From: Nemophila menziesii
Lineage: Eukaryota; Streptophyta; Magnoliopsida; Boraginales; Hydrophyllaceae
Direction of reading: 5' to 3'
Length of the DNA: 64,000 nucleotides
Assembly (NCBI GenBank): GCA_029959085.1
Contig: JARWIR010000010.1
Span: 12,793,001-12,857,000, forward strand
Positions 1 through 8,578 of the stretch are shown in pieces. The notes beneath the pieces are model-generated. The model had not been told where the DNA came from, searched no databases, and was given only the letters and a program-made list of their open reading frames with translations. The stretch's first letter is position 1. Every line of letters begins with the position of its first letter. The translations under genes and the position numbers were made by a program.

Positions 1-880
1 TTTTATATCTATATAGAATTTAAAGGCTTATGTTAATATTTTAATGGATTTTGATTTTCTTCTAAAACATAAAATATACATCTACTTAAACAATTTAACA
101 AAAAAAGGTGTTCCTCCAACATGGTGGTCGATTCGATTTTTGTTTCAGATTTATAATTTCGATTTTACCGTCTACATATTAAATAAATAATAATTTTTAA
201 GATAAAAAATATATTCACTTAAAAACTTTGAAAATTTTCTGAACAGAAAATGAAAAGAAAAAATAAATTCTGAAAAAATAAAAGATTATTTTATGTTTGA
301 TAAAGAAAACAATGAAACATGATAACCTAAAACCCATCTTTTTATACTATGAAAAATAATGAAACATTATTTTTATGTTCGATAAAAAAATAATGAAACA
401 TGATAACCTAAAATCCATCTCTGTTCGATACAAAAAATAATAAAACATGATAAGCTAAATCCATCTCTTCACACTTAACAAGACCTGCGGAAAGGATGAC
501 TTCTCTTAGCCGAACATAGATATAACGGCAGATAGTGTAGAAGCGCTCATATTTTTATTTTTCTTACTCATTCATTAAGAGTGAAAGCTGAAAGTATCTT
601 TCTATTATTAAGATGGAAAGCCTAGCGAAGTTTTCTAGGCTGCGGAAAGGGAGGAAAGTGAGTAACTCGGGCTTGTTGCAAGGTATCGAAATTTGATATT
701 CCTATATGATATTAGTGAATATATATGGATGACATATATGTTAACTAGTCTAATCCCAATTCAGAAACACGGGCACGACCATGAACGATTAGAAATTAGA
801 ATAATTATAAAATAACTTATAATTTTTTTACCTCAGTTGTTTTACTTGGAATTTATAAAATCTCTATTTCTGCATAAGGA
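1..880. other. AT-rich stretch without a recognisable gene
   Basis: No open frame with recognisable domains is visible on either strand. The segment 480-760 is less AT-rich and holds a short inverted repeat (GCCTAG ... CTAGGC near 620-642) and two occurrences of TGCGGAAAGG (about 487 and 641). It may be degraded CACTA terminal DNA, because the TNP2 relic at 1200-1691 points this way, but no CACTA terminus was found. Confidence 0.4.
300..475. repeat. Three imperfect short direct repeats
   Basis: A segment with the core AATAATGAAACATGATAACC followed by TAAAATCCATCT occurs three times (about 308-342, 388-423 and 431-472) with small changes and AT-rich spacers. It is non-coding. It resembles subterminal repeats of a DNA transposon, which is inference only. 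Confidence 0.5.
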
Positions 881-1145
881 TTTGTAGAAGAATTTTTTAT
901 TTATACTCAAACCTTAAGCTCCTATAAAGTCCAATGACTTGTAAAGTCCAATAACTTTTGAATACTTCAAATTTTAATGGATTTAAAAGAGTCCTGATTA
1001 AATACATCTAGATTTTAAAAGAGTTTTTAAAATCCCAACTGAATACCCCCAAAATTTTAATGGACTTTTAAAAATCGTGATTGAATACCCATGGACTTTA
1101 AAAGTCCAAAAAATACAACATAATCCCAGTTGAATACACTCTTCT
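880..1145. repeat. MITE-like element with repeated AAAGTCC/GAATAC motifs
   Basis: This stretch is built from repeated short motifs (TAAAGTCCAAT, TTTTAATGGA, TTTTAAAATCCCAACTGAATAC) in both orientations, typical of a short foldback or MITE-type element. It lies just outside the TNP2 relic. Termini and target duplication could not be fixed, so the limits are approximate. Confidence 0.4.
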
Positions 1146-1199
1146 TAAGAGCAAGGAAATTAAACTTTAAATTTATTTATATTATATAGTTGGATCTTG

Positions 1200-1691
1200 T
1201 CTTAGTTGTTGAAAATATACCAATCAATTATCTCCTTTTTTTGTAGGGGAGAGTGAAAATCTCCTTCTTACCCACTGTTAAATACTCGCTCCTAAACACG
1301 GATATTTGTTTTAGTTTTGGGATCGAATCACCATATCTACCGGTTTGGTTGAACTTAGTTATTTCTTCTCATAGATAGTGTGAGATAATGTCAACATCTC
1401 ATTTACAATACATCCCTCTACGACCGACCCTTCAGACTTAGCCGAATTCTGAATATATTCTTTAAGCTTCTTCAAATACCTTTTGGATGGATACATCCAA
1501 TGCATTTGAACTGGGACACCTAGATGGTCTTCCTCGTATAACTGCATGACAAGGTGGACCATGATGTCAAAAAAAGCAGGAGGAAATATTATCTCAAGCT
1601 TATACATAAGCAACAAAACTTAAGTTTATCCTCTTTCGAGCTTGGTAATTATTAGGTTTCTTTTACAAACCCTTTTAAATTTGTTTCACGA
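1200..1691 (-). pseudogene. CACTA (En/Spm) TNP2 transposase relic, DUF4218 part
   Basis: Translation of the minus strand gives the segment FPPAFFDIMVHLVMQLYEED, then a WMYPSKRYLKKLKEY block and EGSVVEGCIVNEML. These match the order and wording of the DUF4218 domain of plant TNP2 transposases (FFD-MVHL, WMYP-ERYL, EGSI-EGYI-E). Upstream and downstream parts of the domain are recognisable only across stops (for example a stop in the KL-E block near 1640 and after the IYEKK block at 1359). It is probably the 3' part of the same TNP2 gene whose earlier parts lie at 8510-8578 and 10130-10500. The residues expected between the 8510 piece and this one are missing, pointing to a deletion that also took most of element A's 3' LTR. 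Not functional. Confidence 0.85.
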
Positions 1692-1901
1692 CCCTGTTCT
1701 AGCTAACATCTAAAACCTGTAAATTTTACACTAAAAATACCAATATTACGCGCAAAAGTTTAATAAATCAAAATTACTAGAAATAAAATGAAAATTTTGG
1801 ATTATTGCATATTAGCACCAAAAGTCTATCTAAATAGTCAAATAAACACCAAAAATGATGTCTCCCAAAGGTATAAAATTAGAACATTTAGGGAGACATC
1901 A
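1692..1901 (-). repeat. Truncated 3' LTR of element A
   Basis: Positions 1692-1901 match 8301-8509 almost base for base, starting with TGATGTCTCCC on the minus strand. Homology stops abruptly at about 1692, where TNP2 sequence begins. Only the start of U3 is left. A deletion running through the LTR end into the flanking CACTA gene is the simplest explanation. Confidence 0.85.
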
Positions 1902-1937
1902 AGACCCCCAACTCAAACCTTTGTCGTCCCGACAAAG
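1902..1937 (-). promoter_or_regulatory. Polypurine-type tract and stem-loop before the 3' LTR
   Basis: On the minus strand the bases just before the LTR read GAGTTGGGGGTCT, the expected position of the plus-strand primer. Directly upstream (1919-1937) is a perfect 8-bp stem, CTTTGTCG and CGACAAAG, around a 3-base loop. Element B has the equivalent GAGGTCT before its LTR at 14068, and a weaker version of the stem at about 14033-14052. Confidence 0.5.
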
Positions 1938-2474
1938 CAAAACTAAAACAAGGTTAATGAAGTAGATGCAAGAGAAAATAGAAGCTAGAAAATAAACCCT
2001 AAAGCAATGCTAAAGATAAATCTCATATAGCAAACATTAAGAACTAACATATACATACACTAATCATGCAACATCAAACATAAATAATCTCAATCATAAA
2101 ATTAAAGTCGCAATGCTTGAAGGTTACACTTGTACTCATCTCTGTATGATGGCTATAGGGTGGTCATTAATCCTAACTCGCTTTGAACGCTCCACCTAGT
2201 GTATTCTCTATCAACAGAATCATAAATTCACTATGCACTTAGGAATCACGAGGTCTTTATGGTTTTAATAATGGCTTAAGGACGGTGTGGATGTATATTT
2301 GGTAAATTTGAAGTGAGCTTTTGGCTCTCTCCTCACTTACCATCAACAATGTCCTCGAGCTTTAGTTTACGCTCAAAAATATTCTCACTCACCCAATTGA
2401 CGCACTAATGTTGCGTCCCCATGTCAACCCAATGAAAACTAAGATGATTTCCAAAAATATTCCACTTTGCCGGT

Positions 2475-2660
2475 TTATTTTATTCTTTCTTTCTTTTTAT
2501 TTTCTTTTTTCCATTTTTTTTCTTCTTCTTCTTTTTTTTGTACAAGATACCCATGACCCTCGCTTTGATGTGAAAGGTCATGTCTCTTATAATAATAATT
2601 TTTTTTTCTTTTTTTTCTTTTCAAATCCCGGCAAAGGGTTACAAATAATAATATCATCTA
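2475..2660 (-). other. Purine-rich Lys/Glu tract in element A
   Basis: The minus strand is almost pure A/G here and translates as runs of K and E. The bases flanking it (GCCGGGATTTGAAAA on the minus strand) also close the window in element D at about 63980. Element B has a Lys-rich open frame at the same place (13368-13631). It is probably a low-complexity part of the 3' untranslated region rather than a gene. The T-rich plus-strand frame over it is not credible. Confidence 0.35.
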
Positions 2661-3293
2661 CATTTTTGTGCCTCAATACAAACACATATAATCCCTTCCC
2701 AATGTAATTTCCCAAATGTGGACCCTCCACCCCAAACTCAAGCTCGAGACAAGTCTCAGGGTTGTGATTCAGGTGCGGGTCATTTGGTCATGCCTAATAA
2801 TCTAAAGGATAATGGGCTTATATCGTGGCTACAAAAGAAAAGGCTTAAGGCTCAAAATTGGGCTAAGACGGATAAAATTATAATAAGGGATAGCAAGCTA
2901 AAAGGCTTCAAATGGCTAACAAAGAACTGCCCCTATCATTTTCCTAAGTACATAGCTTGTCTTTAGTTCATATCTAGGTGGGTTCTCTACTAATTAGGAT
3001 TTCACGTTCTACACACCAAACATATTCCTTAAGTACAAGCTTACTTCATTTGCATTGTTCATTAATATTTCCTATCAATTACCTATGTTAGCATGCAATT
3101 GTAAGTGCGTTTTATGTTATTCCCTAAAGTCCACTATCTACTATCATAGATTCATCAAAAGTATGCTTAAAAGGGACATTTAAAATCTTCTACAGTCAAA
3201 CGCAACTCCTAATTATTTTATTGAAAGCAATTAAAACAAATAAACACATAAAAACTGGGATGAGGCAACGAACCCCACCCCAAACTCAAAAAT

Positions 3294-3313
3294 GAGTCGT
3301 GTCCCCACGACTC
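3294..3313 (-). other. Conserved 8-bp stem-loop of the retroelement family
   Basis: GAGTCGTG and CACGACTC pair perfectly around a 4-base loop. The same structure, with the same flanking text, is at 63299-63318 in element D (one G-U pair) and, degraded, at 12693-12712 in element B. It lies downstream of the small third reading frame. Function unknown. Confidence 0.7.
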
Positions 3314-3339
3314 GAAAAAGACTCAAAGCAATAAAATAA

Positions 3340-3640
3340 TCTACACTAAATGAGAAGGGAAAGAAAACGTATCGTAACCAGCGCGAGGCTGGTGTCGGTG
3401 TTGGCTCCAAGTTGAGGTTTTGAATTCTTCTTCATAAATGGTTGCGTTTAAAGTGTTCTTCATCACATCGAACTTCTTCAAATTTCCCACGTTTTTATTT
3501 ATTACTTGCCCTCTAAGCATCATCTCCTCTATCAAAATCTTCCCTTAATATCCAATTCGCTTTCGTCACCATGTTCTTCGTACCTTTTCCAACCTTCATG
3601 GTCATCTCTGATGACCCCAAACTCAAAGCTTCAAGACCCT
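3340..3640 (-). pseudogene. Small third reading-frame region of element A
   Basis: On the minus strand an ATG at about 3602 follows a leader resembling that of the 71-residue frame in element D (62848-63063). It opens with MTMKVGKGTKN and runs about 30 residues before a stop. Other frames stay open further on (64 residues from 3535). The end of the block, coding for a WLRYVF-like string, is similar in A and D. I do not recognise the product, and the frame is broken relative to D and B, so coding is uncertain. Confidence 0.3.
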
Positions 3641-3984
3641 CAAAAGGTTTGGATAAAATTGTGATTTTAGTGTTCTTGAAGGTTTGGGTTTGAATTATGG
3701 ATTGTTTAGAGCTGGGTTATGGATATTTCAAGGTTTGGGAAAGGTTTATTGGATAAACTTTAGCTTTGGTGAAAGAAAACTTCGAATTAAAGTGTGAATC
3801 TTTGGTATTTTGGAAGTTGTAATGGCATGATTGTGAGCTTGGATGATGTTTAGAGGGAAGGATTGGTGGTATAATGTTGTTTTGATGATGATTTTCGGAG
3901 AGGTAGGAGGCTAGGATTCGTAATAAAAGGTAGGCTTGGGAAAGAGGGCAAAAAATTATAGGGTTTGATCCCTTAAAACCGCCG

Positions 3985-4400
3985 ATCACAGCAGCTGACC
4001 GGCATGCCGGTCACTGTGTCGGAAAAAATAAATTTCGAAAATGAAAATTTTACTTTTTTTCCTCTGACGCAGCCTTCTTGCGTCATCGCTGACGCAGTGA
4101 TCAGAAAGTCCACATTCATCGGCCGGCTAGCCGGCGGATTCGCCGGCATGCCGGCGACATATCGATGGCGGGAATGGAGACGCAGCGTGCTTGCGTCATC
4201 GCTGACGCAGTGATCAGAACCCCTCCTTTTGCTGGCCGGCTAGGCGGTTATCTGACCGGCATGCCGGTGAATCCCTCTGGCGCGAATCGTGAAGCAGCAG
4301 TGCTGCGTCATTGCTAACGCAGTGGTCAGAAGGTTTGGGGTCATCAGCTCGTTTTGGCCGGTATGCCGGCCAGCTCGCCGGCTAGCCGGTCAAACATGCT
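3985..4400 (-). repeat. Paired GC-rich palindromes in about 112-bp tandem units (element A)
   Basis: Perfect or near-perfect palindromes lie at 3997-4012 (GACCGGCATGCCGGTC), 4122-4135 (GCCGGCTAGCCGGC), 4141-4156 (CGCCGGCATGCCGGCG), 4255-4268 (ACCGGCATGCCGGT), 4356-4371 and 4378-4389 (CCGGCTAGCCGG). Between them TGACGCAGTGATCAGAA recurs at about 4090, 4202 and 4314, a spacing of 112 bases, next to GACGCA/TGCGTC inverted repeats. The GC content is far above the surroundings. Elements D and B carry an equivalent cluster at the same relative position. Confidence 0.85.
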
Positions 4401-4592
4401 GTTAACTCCATAATTTTTCGTTTTCTCATCGTTTTGACCCCAAACTCATGACCTTTTTACCCCTGAAATTATCAAAAACAACTACCCTTCCTCATTTCTT
4501 AATAATAAACACTAAATTAACGAAAATCAAACTAATTCAAACTACGAAATTGAAATGCTTAAACTAATATACAAGAAATGACTTTTGTTTAA

Positions 4593-4609
4593 CGTCGCTG
4601 AGCTCGACG
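4593..4609 (-). other. Conserved hairpin after the pol-type stop codon
   Basis: CGTCG and CGACG pair around a 7-base loop about 15 bases beyond the stop of the protease frame, in the context GAGGTAACCCGTCGAG on the minus strand. Element D has the same at 61900-61916, and element B a decayed version near 11760-11790. From memory, a similar block follows pol in other plant Ty3 elements. Confidence 0.5.
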
Positions 4610-4623
4610 GGTTACCTCATTCT

Positions 4624-5520
4624 TTAGTCATTGACATAACCTCCCCAGCAGTGAGTGAGGTTGTCAATATTTGCAACTCGAAATTTGCATCCCTTGGCTT
4701 TTATTCCAACTAGTTTGTCTGAGATAACCTTCGTGACCATGAATGGTCCTAGCCAAGAACTTTTTGATTCACATGTCTTTGGAGGAGGTTTAGGCTTTTT
4801 CATAGCAACTTCTTCGCCTACTTTGAACTCCTTTTTCTTTCTTTCCTTCTTAGGTTCCTTTGGAACCTTCGTGGCACGTGCTTTCTCTTTCTTCTTCGCA
4901 TGATTGAGTTGTGGATTTCTCTTAGGATTTGGAGGAACTTTGATCGGTGGTTTCTTTCTTAGTTCTTTTTCCTCCACTCCTAAGTTTTCCACAACCTTAG
5001 TTGGCTCTATTGGTACCTGTTCAACAACATCTACACGAAACCAATCCTCCTTTGCATCTGGAAATTTCATTGGTCTGGACACGTTAAACTTCATTTCCTC
5101 GTCTTGGGTTCTCATAATCATTTCTCCGTTCTCTACATCAATCAAAGTACGCCCCGTGGCTAGGAATGGTCTTCCCAAAATAATGGGGACATTCCTATCC
5201 GCGTCGTAATCAAGTATAACGAAATCAGCGGGAAAAATTAACGTACTTGCCTTAACGAGGACATCTTCGATTCGGCCTTCTAGATGTGCAAGAGATCGAT
5301 CCGCCATTTGCAGGACCATAGAAGTGGGTCTTGCTTCAATATTAAGCTTATCAAAGATTGATTTGGGCATAAGATTAATACGTGCACCCAAATCGCATAA
5401 TGCTTTTCCTTTCCACTCATTACCAATTGATATCGGAATTGTAAAGCTCCCAGGATCGATTAGTTTCAGAGGTAATTTATTCTGACATATAGCACTACAT
5501 TCTTCAGGTAAGCCAATCAT
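4624..5520 (-). CDS. Retroelement aspartic protease fused to an integrase C-terminal tail
   Basis: This is the 3' part of the element A polyprotein, 298 residues as an open frame. The retropepsin-like part has LCDLGARINLMP with the catalytic Asp at residue 43 (D-L-G-A, as in Athila-type proteases, rather than D-T/S-G) and the usual IILGRPFLATG block at 113-123. A Lys/Pro-rich linker (about 185-250) then leads straight to SSWLGPFMVTKV at 255-266, the W-GPF-V motif of integrase C-terminal domains, and ends in LTHCWGGYVND. About 2-3 kb of pol expected in between is missing. The frame probably continues gag: one missing base near 5580 separates the two, so the ATG at 5520 is likely internal. The protease would mature the Gag particle. 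Confidence 0.85.
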   Translation of the reverse strand: MIGLPEECSAICQNKLPLKLIDPGSFTIPISIGNEWKGKALCDLGARINLMPKSIFDKLNIEARPTSMVLQMADRSLAHLEGRIEDVLVKASTLIFPADFVILDYDADRNVPIILGRPFLATGRTLIDVENGEMIMRTQDEEMKFNVSRPMKFPDAKEDWFRVDVVEQVPIEPTKVVENLGVEEKELRKKPPIKVPPNPKRNPQLNHAKKKEKARATKVPKEPKKERKKKEFKVGEEVAMKKPKPPPKTCESKSSWLGPFMVTKVISDKLVGIKAKGCKFRVANIDNLTHCWGGYVND

Positions 5521-5561
5521 TTCATTATCGCAATATGGCCGTTTGTTGGTGAGGGCTCCTT

Positions 5562-7499
5562 TCAGAAACTTAGCATACTTGGTACATCTCTAATAGCTTC
5601 TAATAACGGAATATTTATGCTAAGACCTCTTACCCTGTTAAAGAATTTTTGATACTCATCCATATCACCCTTCTTTTGAACTCTTGATGGAAATGGTGGA
5701 GGAGGACGGTTTATTATAGTATCATCTTTCTTTTTCGGAACTTCAACATGCCTCTCCACTTCTTCTATTTCAACTTCTTTATCTTTATCCACCACATCCT
5801 TTTCTTTTCTAGCAACTTCCTTCTCTTTCATAACAGGAAAAGGAGGTGGAGGAAGGTTCTTACCACTTCTGAGAGAGATGATTTTACAATCTTCGATTTG
5901 GATCGGATTTTCAGTATCGCTAGGGAGTTGCCCTTGTGGACGTTGATTCAGCTGTTTATTCATTTGCAAAACTTGAGTCTCTAATATCTGAATGTGTGCT
6001 TCAGCAGCTTGTTGCCTTTGGATTGACTGTGCATGTAGGGCAATCAATTGTTCTACGGTTTTCTGAAGGGTAATCACATCTTCTTGTGGTTGGGCCGGTA
6101 AGGCTTTTTGGTTCATGGTTTCATTGTAAGTGTCTTGAGGAGCTTGTCTTTGCACATAATTTCCCTGATTCTGTCCTCCTTGATAATTATTGTTTGGTCT
6201 TGGATTAAAGTTGTTACCTTGGGGACGCGGCTGATATGCATATGTAGGATTGGCTGCCCCACTAGGATTTGAGTATTGAAACCCAGGATGGTTTCTGTTA
6301 GGTTGATATCCATTACCATTCGAATTAAAGTTACCTCTGTTGGACACAAACATCACAGGCTCTTGATTATTCGGACAATTTTCCTCATCATGATCGTCTA
6401 CTCTGCAAATCGAACACATATAAACCTCTTGTGTAGCTTGCACAACTACATTCTTACCCGAAAATCCTTCCTTTACAGCTAAAGTAAGCTGTTTCAACTG
6501 TTGCTCTATAGTATTTTGAATCTTATTTTCAAGCGTAGCAAACTTTTCTTCGATATTAACATTATTCACTCCTTTAACCGGTGTTCTTACTGAATTCCAC
6601 CCAACTTCATTCTTGACTGTTCTTTCCAGAATGATTTTAGCATACATGGGTTGAACTTGAAGAAAACCTGCACCACATAACAAAGCCAACTTCTCTCTCG
6701 AAGCTCCATCAAGGCCTTTGTAAAATATTTTTAGTTGTTGTTGTTCTGTAAAGCCATGATCGGGAACCCTTCGTAAACACATCTGAAATCTTGTCCAACT
6801 TTTACCCAAATTTTCATCATACTCTTGACGGAAATGTGTTAATTCAAGTTGATCATCTAACCTCATGTTACTTGGGTAAAATCTCTCGAAGAAAGCGGTT
6901 TCTAATTGGTCCCAGTTTGTTATCTTCGTAGGATCTTGCGTATCGTGCCATTCACTCGCTCCATCTATAACGATAAATCGAAACACCGCATAGTACATCT
7001 GTTCTTTTGAAACTCCTTGTGTGATGTAAGAATCACATATCTGCTTAAATTTCTGAACGGCTTGGATAGGATCTTCTCCTGGTCTACCACGAAAATTTCC
7101 AAAATTCTGGAATTGAGTTAACATACCCGAGTCTGGACGAAATCTTGGAACATCTATATTTGGAGCACCTACTCCTATAGCAGGAGCACGGAACGGTACT
7201 TCTGGTGGACCATTAACAAACCATGGATCTTGATTCATCACTATCTGAACTTGAGGATTGGGATTCAGTGGCGGAATTTGAGGAATAGATGGCGCTAAAG
7301 GTTGGCCATTCGCGCCTAATTGATCTTGTCCATTATTTTGTTGATTCTGAAGATTTATCTCCTCCATTCTGTTAATTAATTCTTCTACCTCTAAAGCTTC
7401 TTGTTCTCTTCTTCTCTTGTTAGCAAGTCTGATCAACGATTCTGGATTACTAAGGATCAGAGGTGTTGGCTCTAGATCCTTGAATAGCCTTCTTCGCAT
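5562..7499 (-). CDS. Retroelement Gag polyprotein
   Basis: A 645-residue frame whose product would form the cytoplasmic virus-like particle that packages the element RNA. After a basic, coiled N-terminus (24-55) comes a Pro/Asn-rich segment, the Retrotrans_gag domain (about 140-300, with ASEWHDTQDP, WDQLETAFFERFYP and SWTRFQMCLRRVP), a CCHC zinc knuckle at 362-375 (C-x2-C-x4-H-x4-C), and a long Gln/Asn- and Pro-rich tail. The ATG at 7499 lies about 120 bases past the primer site and element D has a similar start. The frame ends soon after PSRVQKKGDMDEYQKF because of a one-base loss relative to D, which puts the protease in another frame. No internal stop is present, so this is the youngest copy of the family here. 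Confidence 0.9.
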   Translation of the reverse strand: MRRRLFKDLEPTPLILSNPESLIRLANKRRREQEALEVEELINRMEEINLQNQQNNGQDQLGANGQPLAPSIPQIPPLNPNPQVQIVMNQDPWFVNGPPEVPFRAPAIGVGAPNIDVPRFRPDSGMLTQFQNFGNFRGRPGEDPIQAVQKFKQICDSYITQGVSKEQMYYAVFRFIVIDGASEWHDTQDPTKITNWDQLETAFFERFYPSNMRLDDQLELTHFRQEYDENLGKSWTRFQMCLRRVPDHGFTEQQQLKIFYKGLDGASREKLALLCGAGFLQVQPMYAKIILERTVKNEVGWNSVRTPVKGVNNVNIEEKFATLENKIQNTIEQQLKQLTLAVKEGFSGKNVVVQATQEVYMCSICRVDDHDEENCPNNQEPVMFVSNRGNFNSNGNGYQPNRNHPGFQYSNPSGAANPTYAYQPRPQGNNFNPRPNNNYQGGQNQGNYVQRQAPQDTYNETMNQKALPAQPQEDVITLQKTVEQLIALHAQSIQRQQAAEAHIQILETQVLQMNKQLNQRPQGQLPSDTENPIQIEDCKIISLRSGKNLPPPPFPVMKEKEVARKEKDVVDKDKEVEIEEVERHVEVPKKKDDTIINRPPPPFPSRVQKKGDMDEYQKFFNRVRGLSINIPLLEAIRDVPSMLSF

Positions 7500-7618
7500 A
7501 CACCAAACCTAAAAACCTGAGGAAACTAAACAAGCAAAAAGCGTAAAACTGATAAAAACAAAAATAAAAATAAATGCAACTATCACTAAAGGATAAACAC
7601 CGTGGTCACACGCTACCG

Positions 7619-7636
7619 TCCCCGGCAGCGGCGCCA
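7619..7636 (-). promoter_or_regulatory. Primer-binding site of element A (tRNA-Asp type)
   Basis: The minus strand reads TGGCGCCGCTGCCGGGGA, one base different from the complement of the plant tRNA-Asp 3' end as I recall it (TGGCGCCGTTGCCGGGGA). It lies a few bases past the LTR end, where minus-strand DNA synthesis would start. Confidence 0.8.
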
Positions 7637-7644
7637 AAAACTTG

Positions 7645-8509
7645 GTGGTCCTTTGTGTGTTCTACAATAAATGCAAAAAGTAAAGAGAACCACAACCGCA
7701 AGTGTACGGTTATCCCAAGTAATATAGTTGATAAAACAGATTCGTTCCAAGGACGGAATGGTCGACTACAATGCTTGTCAAATAATGATTGGTTGCACTT
7801 ATGAAAGCAAGTAAAAGATATTTTGATTGATTGGTTGGTTTTCTAATTCCTAAGGTATTAAGACTAATGCGAAAATGTAAATAAATAACTAAGACGCAAG
7901 TAAATAAAAGTGATACGCAAGTGAGAGCAGGCAGTACTTGAGAGACGCCCTTTTATAATGTTAAAAACGGATTAGGGCTTGGACTTAAGGATAAATCAAT
8001 AATTAAATGTCCAAGCCCAATTTCTAAGCCCAAAATCCCGTAACTGCTGATACACCTTCATTAAAACGGTTTTTCCCGCTTCGTTATGACTCCGATTGAC
8101 CTAATTCCAGTTGCTAAAGTTCCGTAACTCGATAAGGAATGTTTTCTCTTTAAAGGTCAGCGGCTAAATCATCTCTTAAATACCTCGAAATCAGCAATCT
8201 ATGGCCTGGAAAACAGATTTTCAGCTCTAAAAATAATATCTTCGGGATTTATCTTCAAGTCTTGACTCTATATCACGATCTTTGTCTTTCTCCTCAGATT
8301 CCTCTTCTAGCTAACATCTAAAACCTGTAAACTTTACACTAAAAATACCAATATTACGCGCAAAAGTTTAATAAAACAAAATTACTAGAAATAAAATGGA
8401 AATTCTGGATTATTGCATATTAGCACCAAAAGTCTATCTAAATAGTCAAATAAACACCAAAAATGATGTCTCCCAAAGGTATAAAATTAGAACATTTAGG
8501 GAGACATCA
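7645..8509 (-). repeat. 5' LTR of element A
   Basis: The LTR starts with TGATGTCTCCC at 8509 and ends close to the primer site; the last base is uncertain by about 10. It is roughly 865 bp, against about 1550 bp for the LTRs of B and D. Comparison with D shows that about 690 bases are missing just downstream of the TATA box. Confidence 0.75.
7951..7957 (-). promoter_or_regulatory. TATA box of element A 5' LTR
   Basis: TATAAAA on the minus strand, preceded by AATCCGTTTTTAACAT. Element D has the matching TATAAAAA at 57871 after nearly the same upstream bases, which supports a shared promoter. Confidence 0.6.
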
Positions 8510-8578
8510 ATAACCATGGTGGCAAGTCGAAGGCGTTCAATATAACTAGCCACTTACTATATGAGTTGTTTTGAAGGG
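8510..8578 (-). pseudogene. TNP2 transposase relic, Transposase_21 fragment
   Basis: The minus strand encodes NNSYSKWLVILNAFDLPPWL, which matches the conserved TSYSMWPV-L-PYNLPPW block of CACTA TNP2 proteins. The 69-base island lies between element A and the lone LTR, both of which interrupt the same gene. It follows on from the piece at 10130-10500. Confidence 0.8.

Larger units (their letters stand above)
1692..8509 (-). mobile_element. Element A: non-autonomous Ty3-type LTR retroelement (Gag-protease only)
   Basis: Read on the minus strand the order is 5' LTR (8509 to about 7645), tRNA-Asp-like primer site, gag, protease joined to an integrase C-terminal tail, about 2.6 kb of non-coding DNA with structured repeats, and a 3' LTR cut to about 210 bp. 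The first 200 bases of both LTRs are nearly identical. Reverse transcriptase, RNase H and the integrase catalytic core are absent, so the element would depend on an autonomous partner. The primer site and the D-L-G-A protease motif fit the Athila/Tat branch of Ty3 elements. It sits inside a TNP2 pseudogene. Coding capacity is the best preserved in the window, with one frameshift. Confidence 0.85.

Noticed and set aside
620..642. Inverted repeat GCCTAG/CTAGGC as a terminator or small RNA
   Set aside because: Only six base pairs, with no transcription unit nearby.
2408..2707. Plus-strand 99-residue frame rich in Phe
   Set aside because: It is the complement of the purine-rich tract of element A; low complexity, no support.
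2718..2966. Plus-strand frame antisense to element A, partly shared with the antisense of D
   Set aside because: The similarity follows from DNA conservation of the element's 3' region, and the frame is broken in D and absent in B.
4004..4213. Plus-strand 69-residue frame across the element A palindromes
   Set aside because: Antisense to the element, and its repeated GMPA-type residues come from the palindromes themselves.
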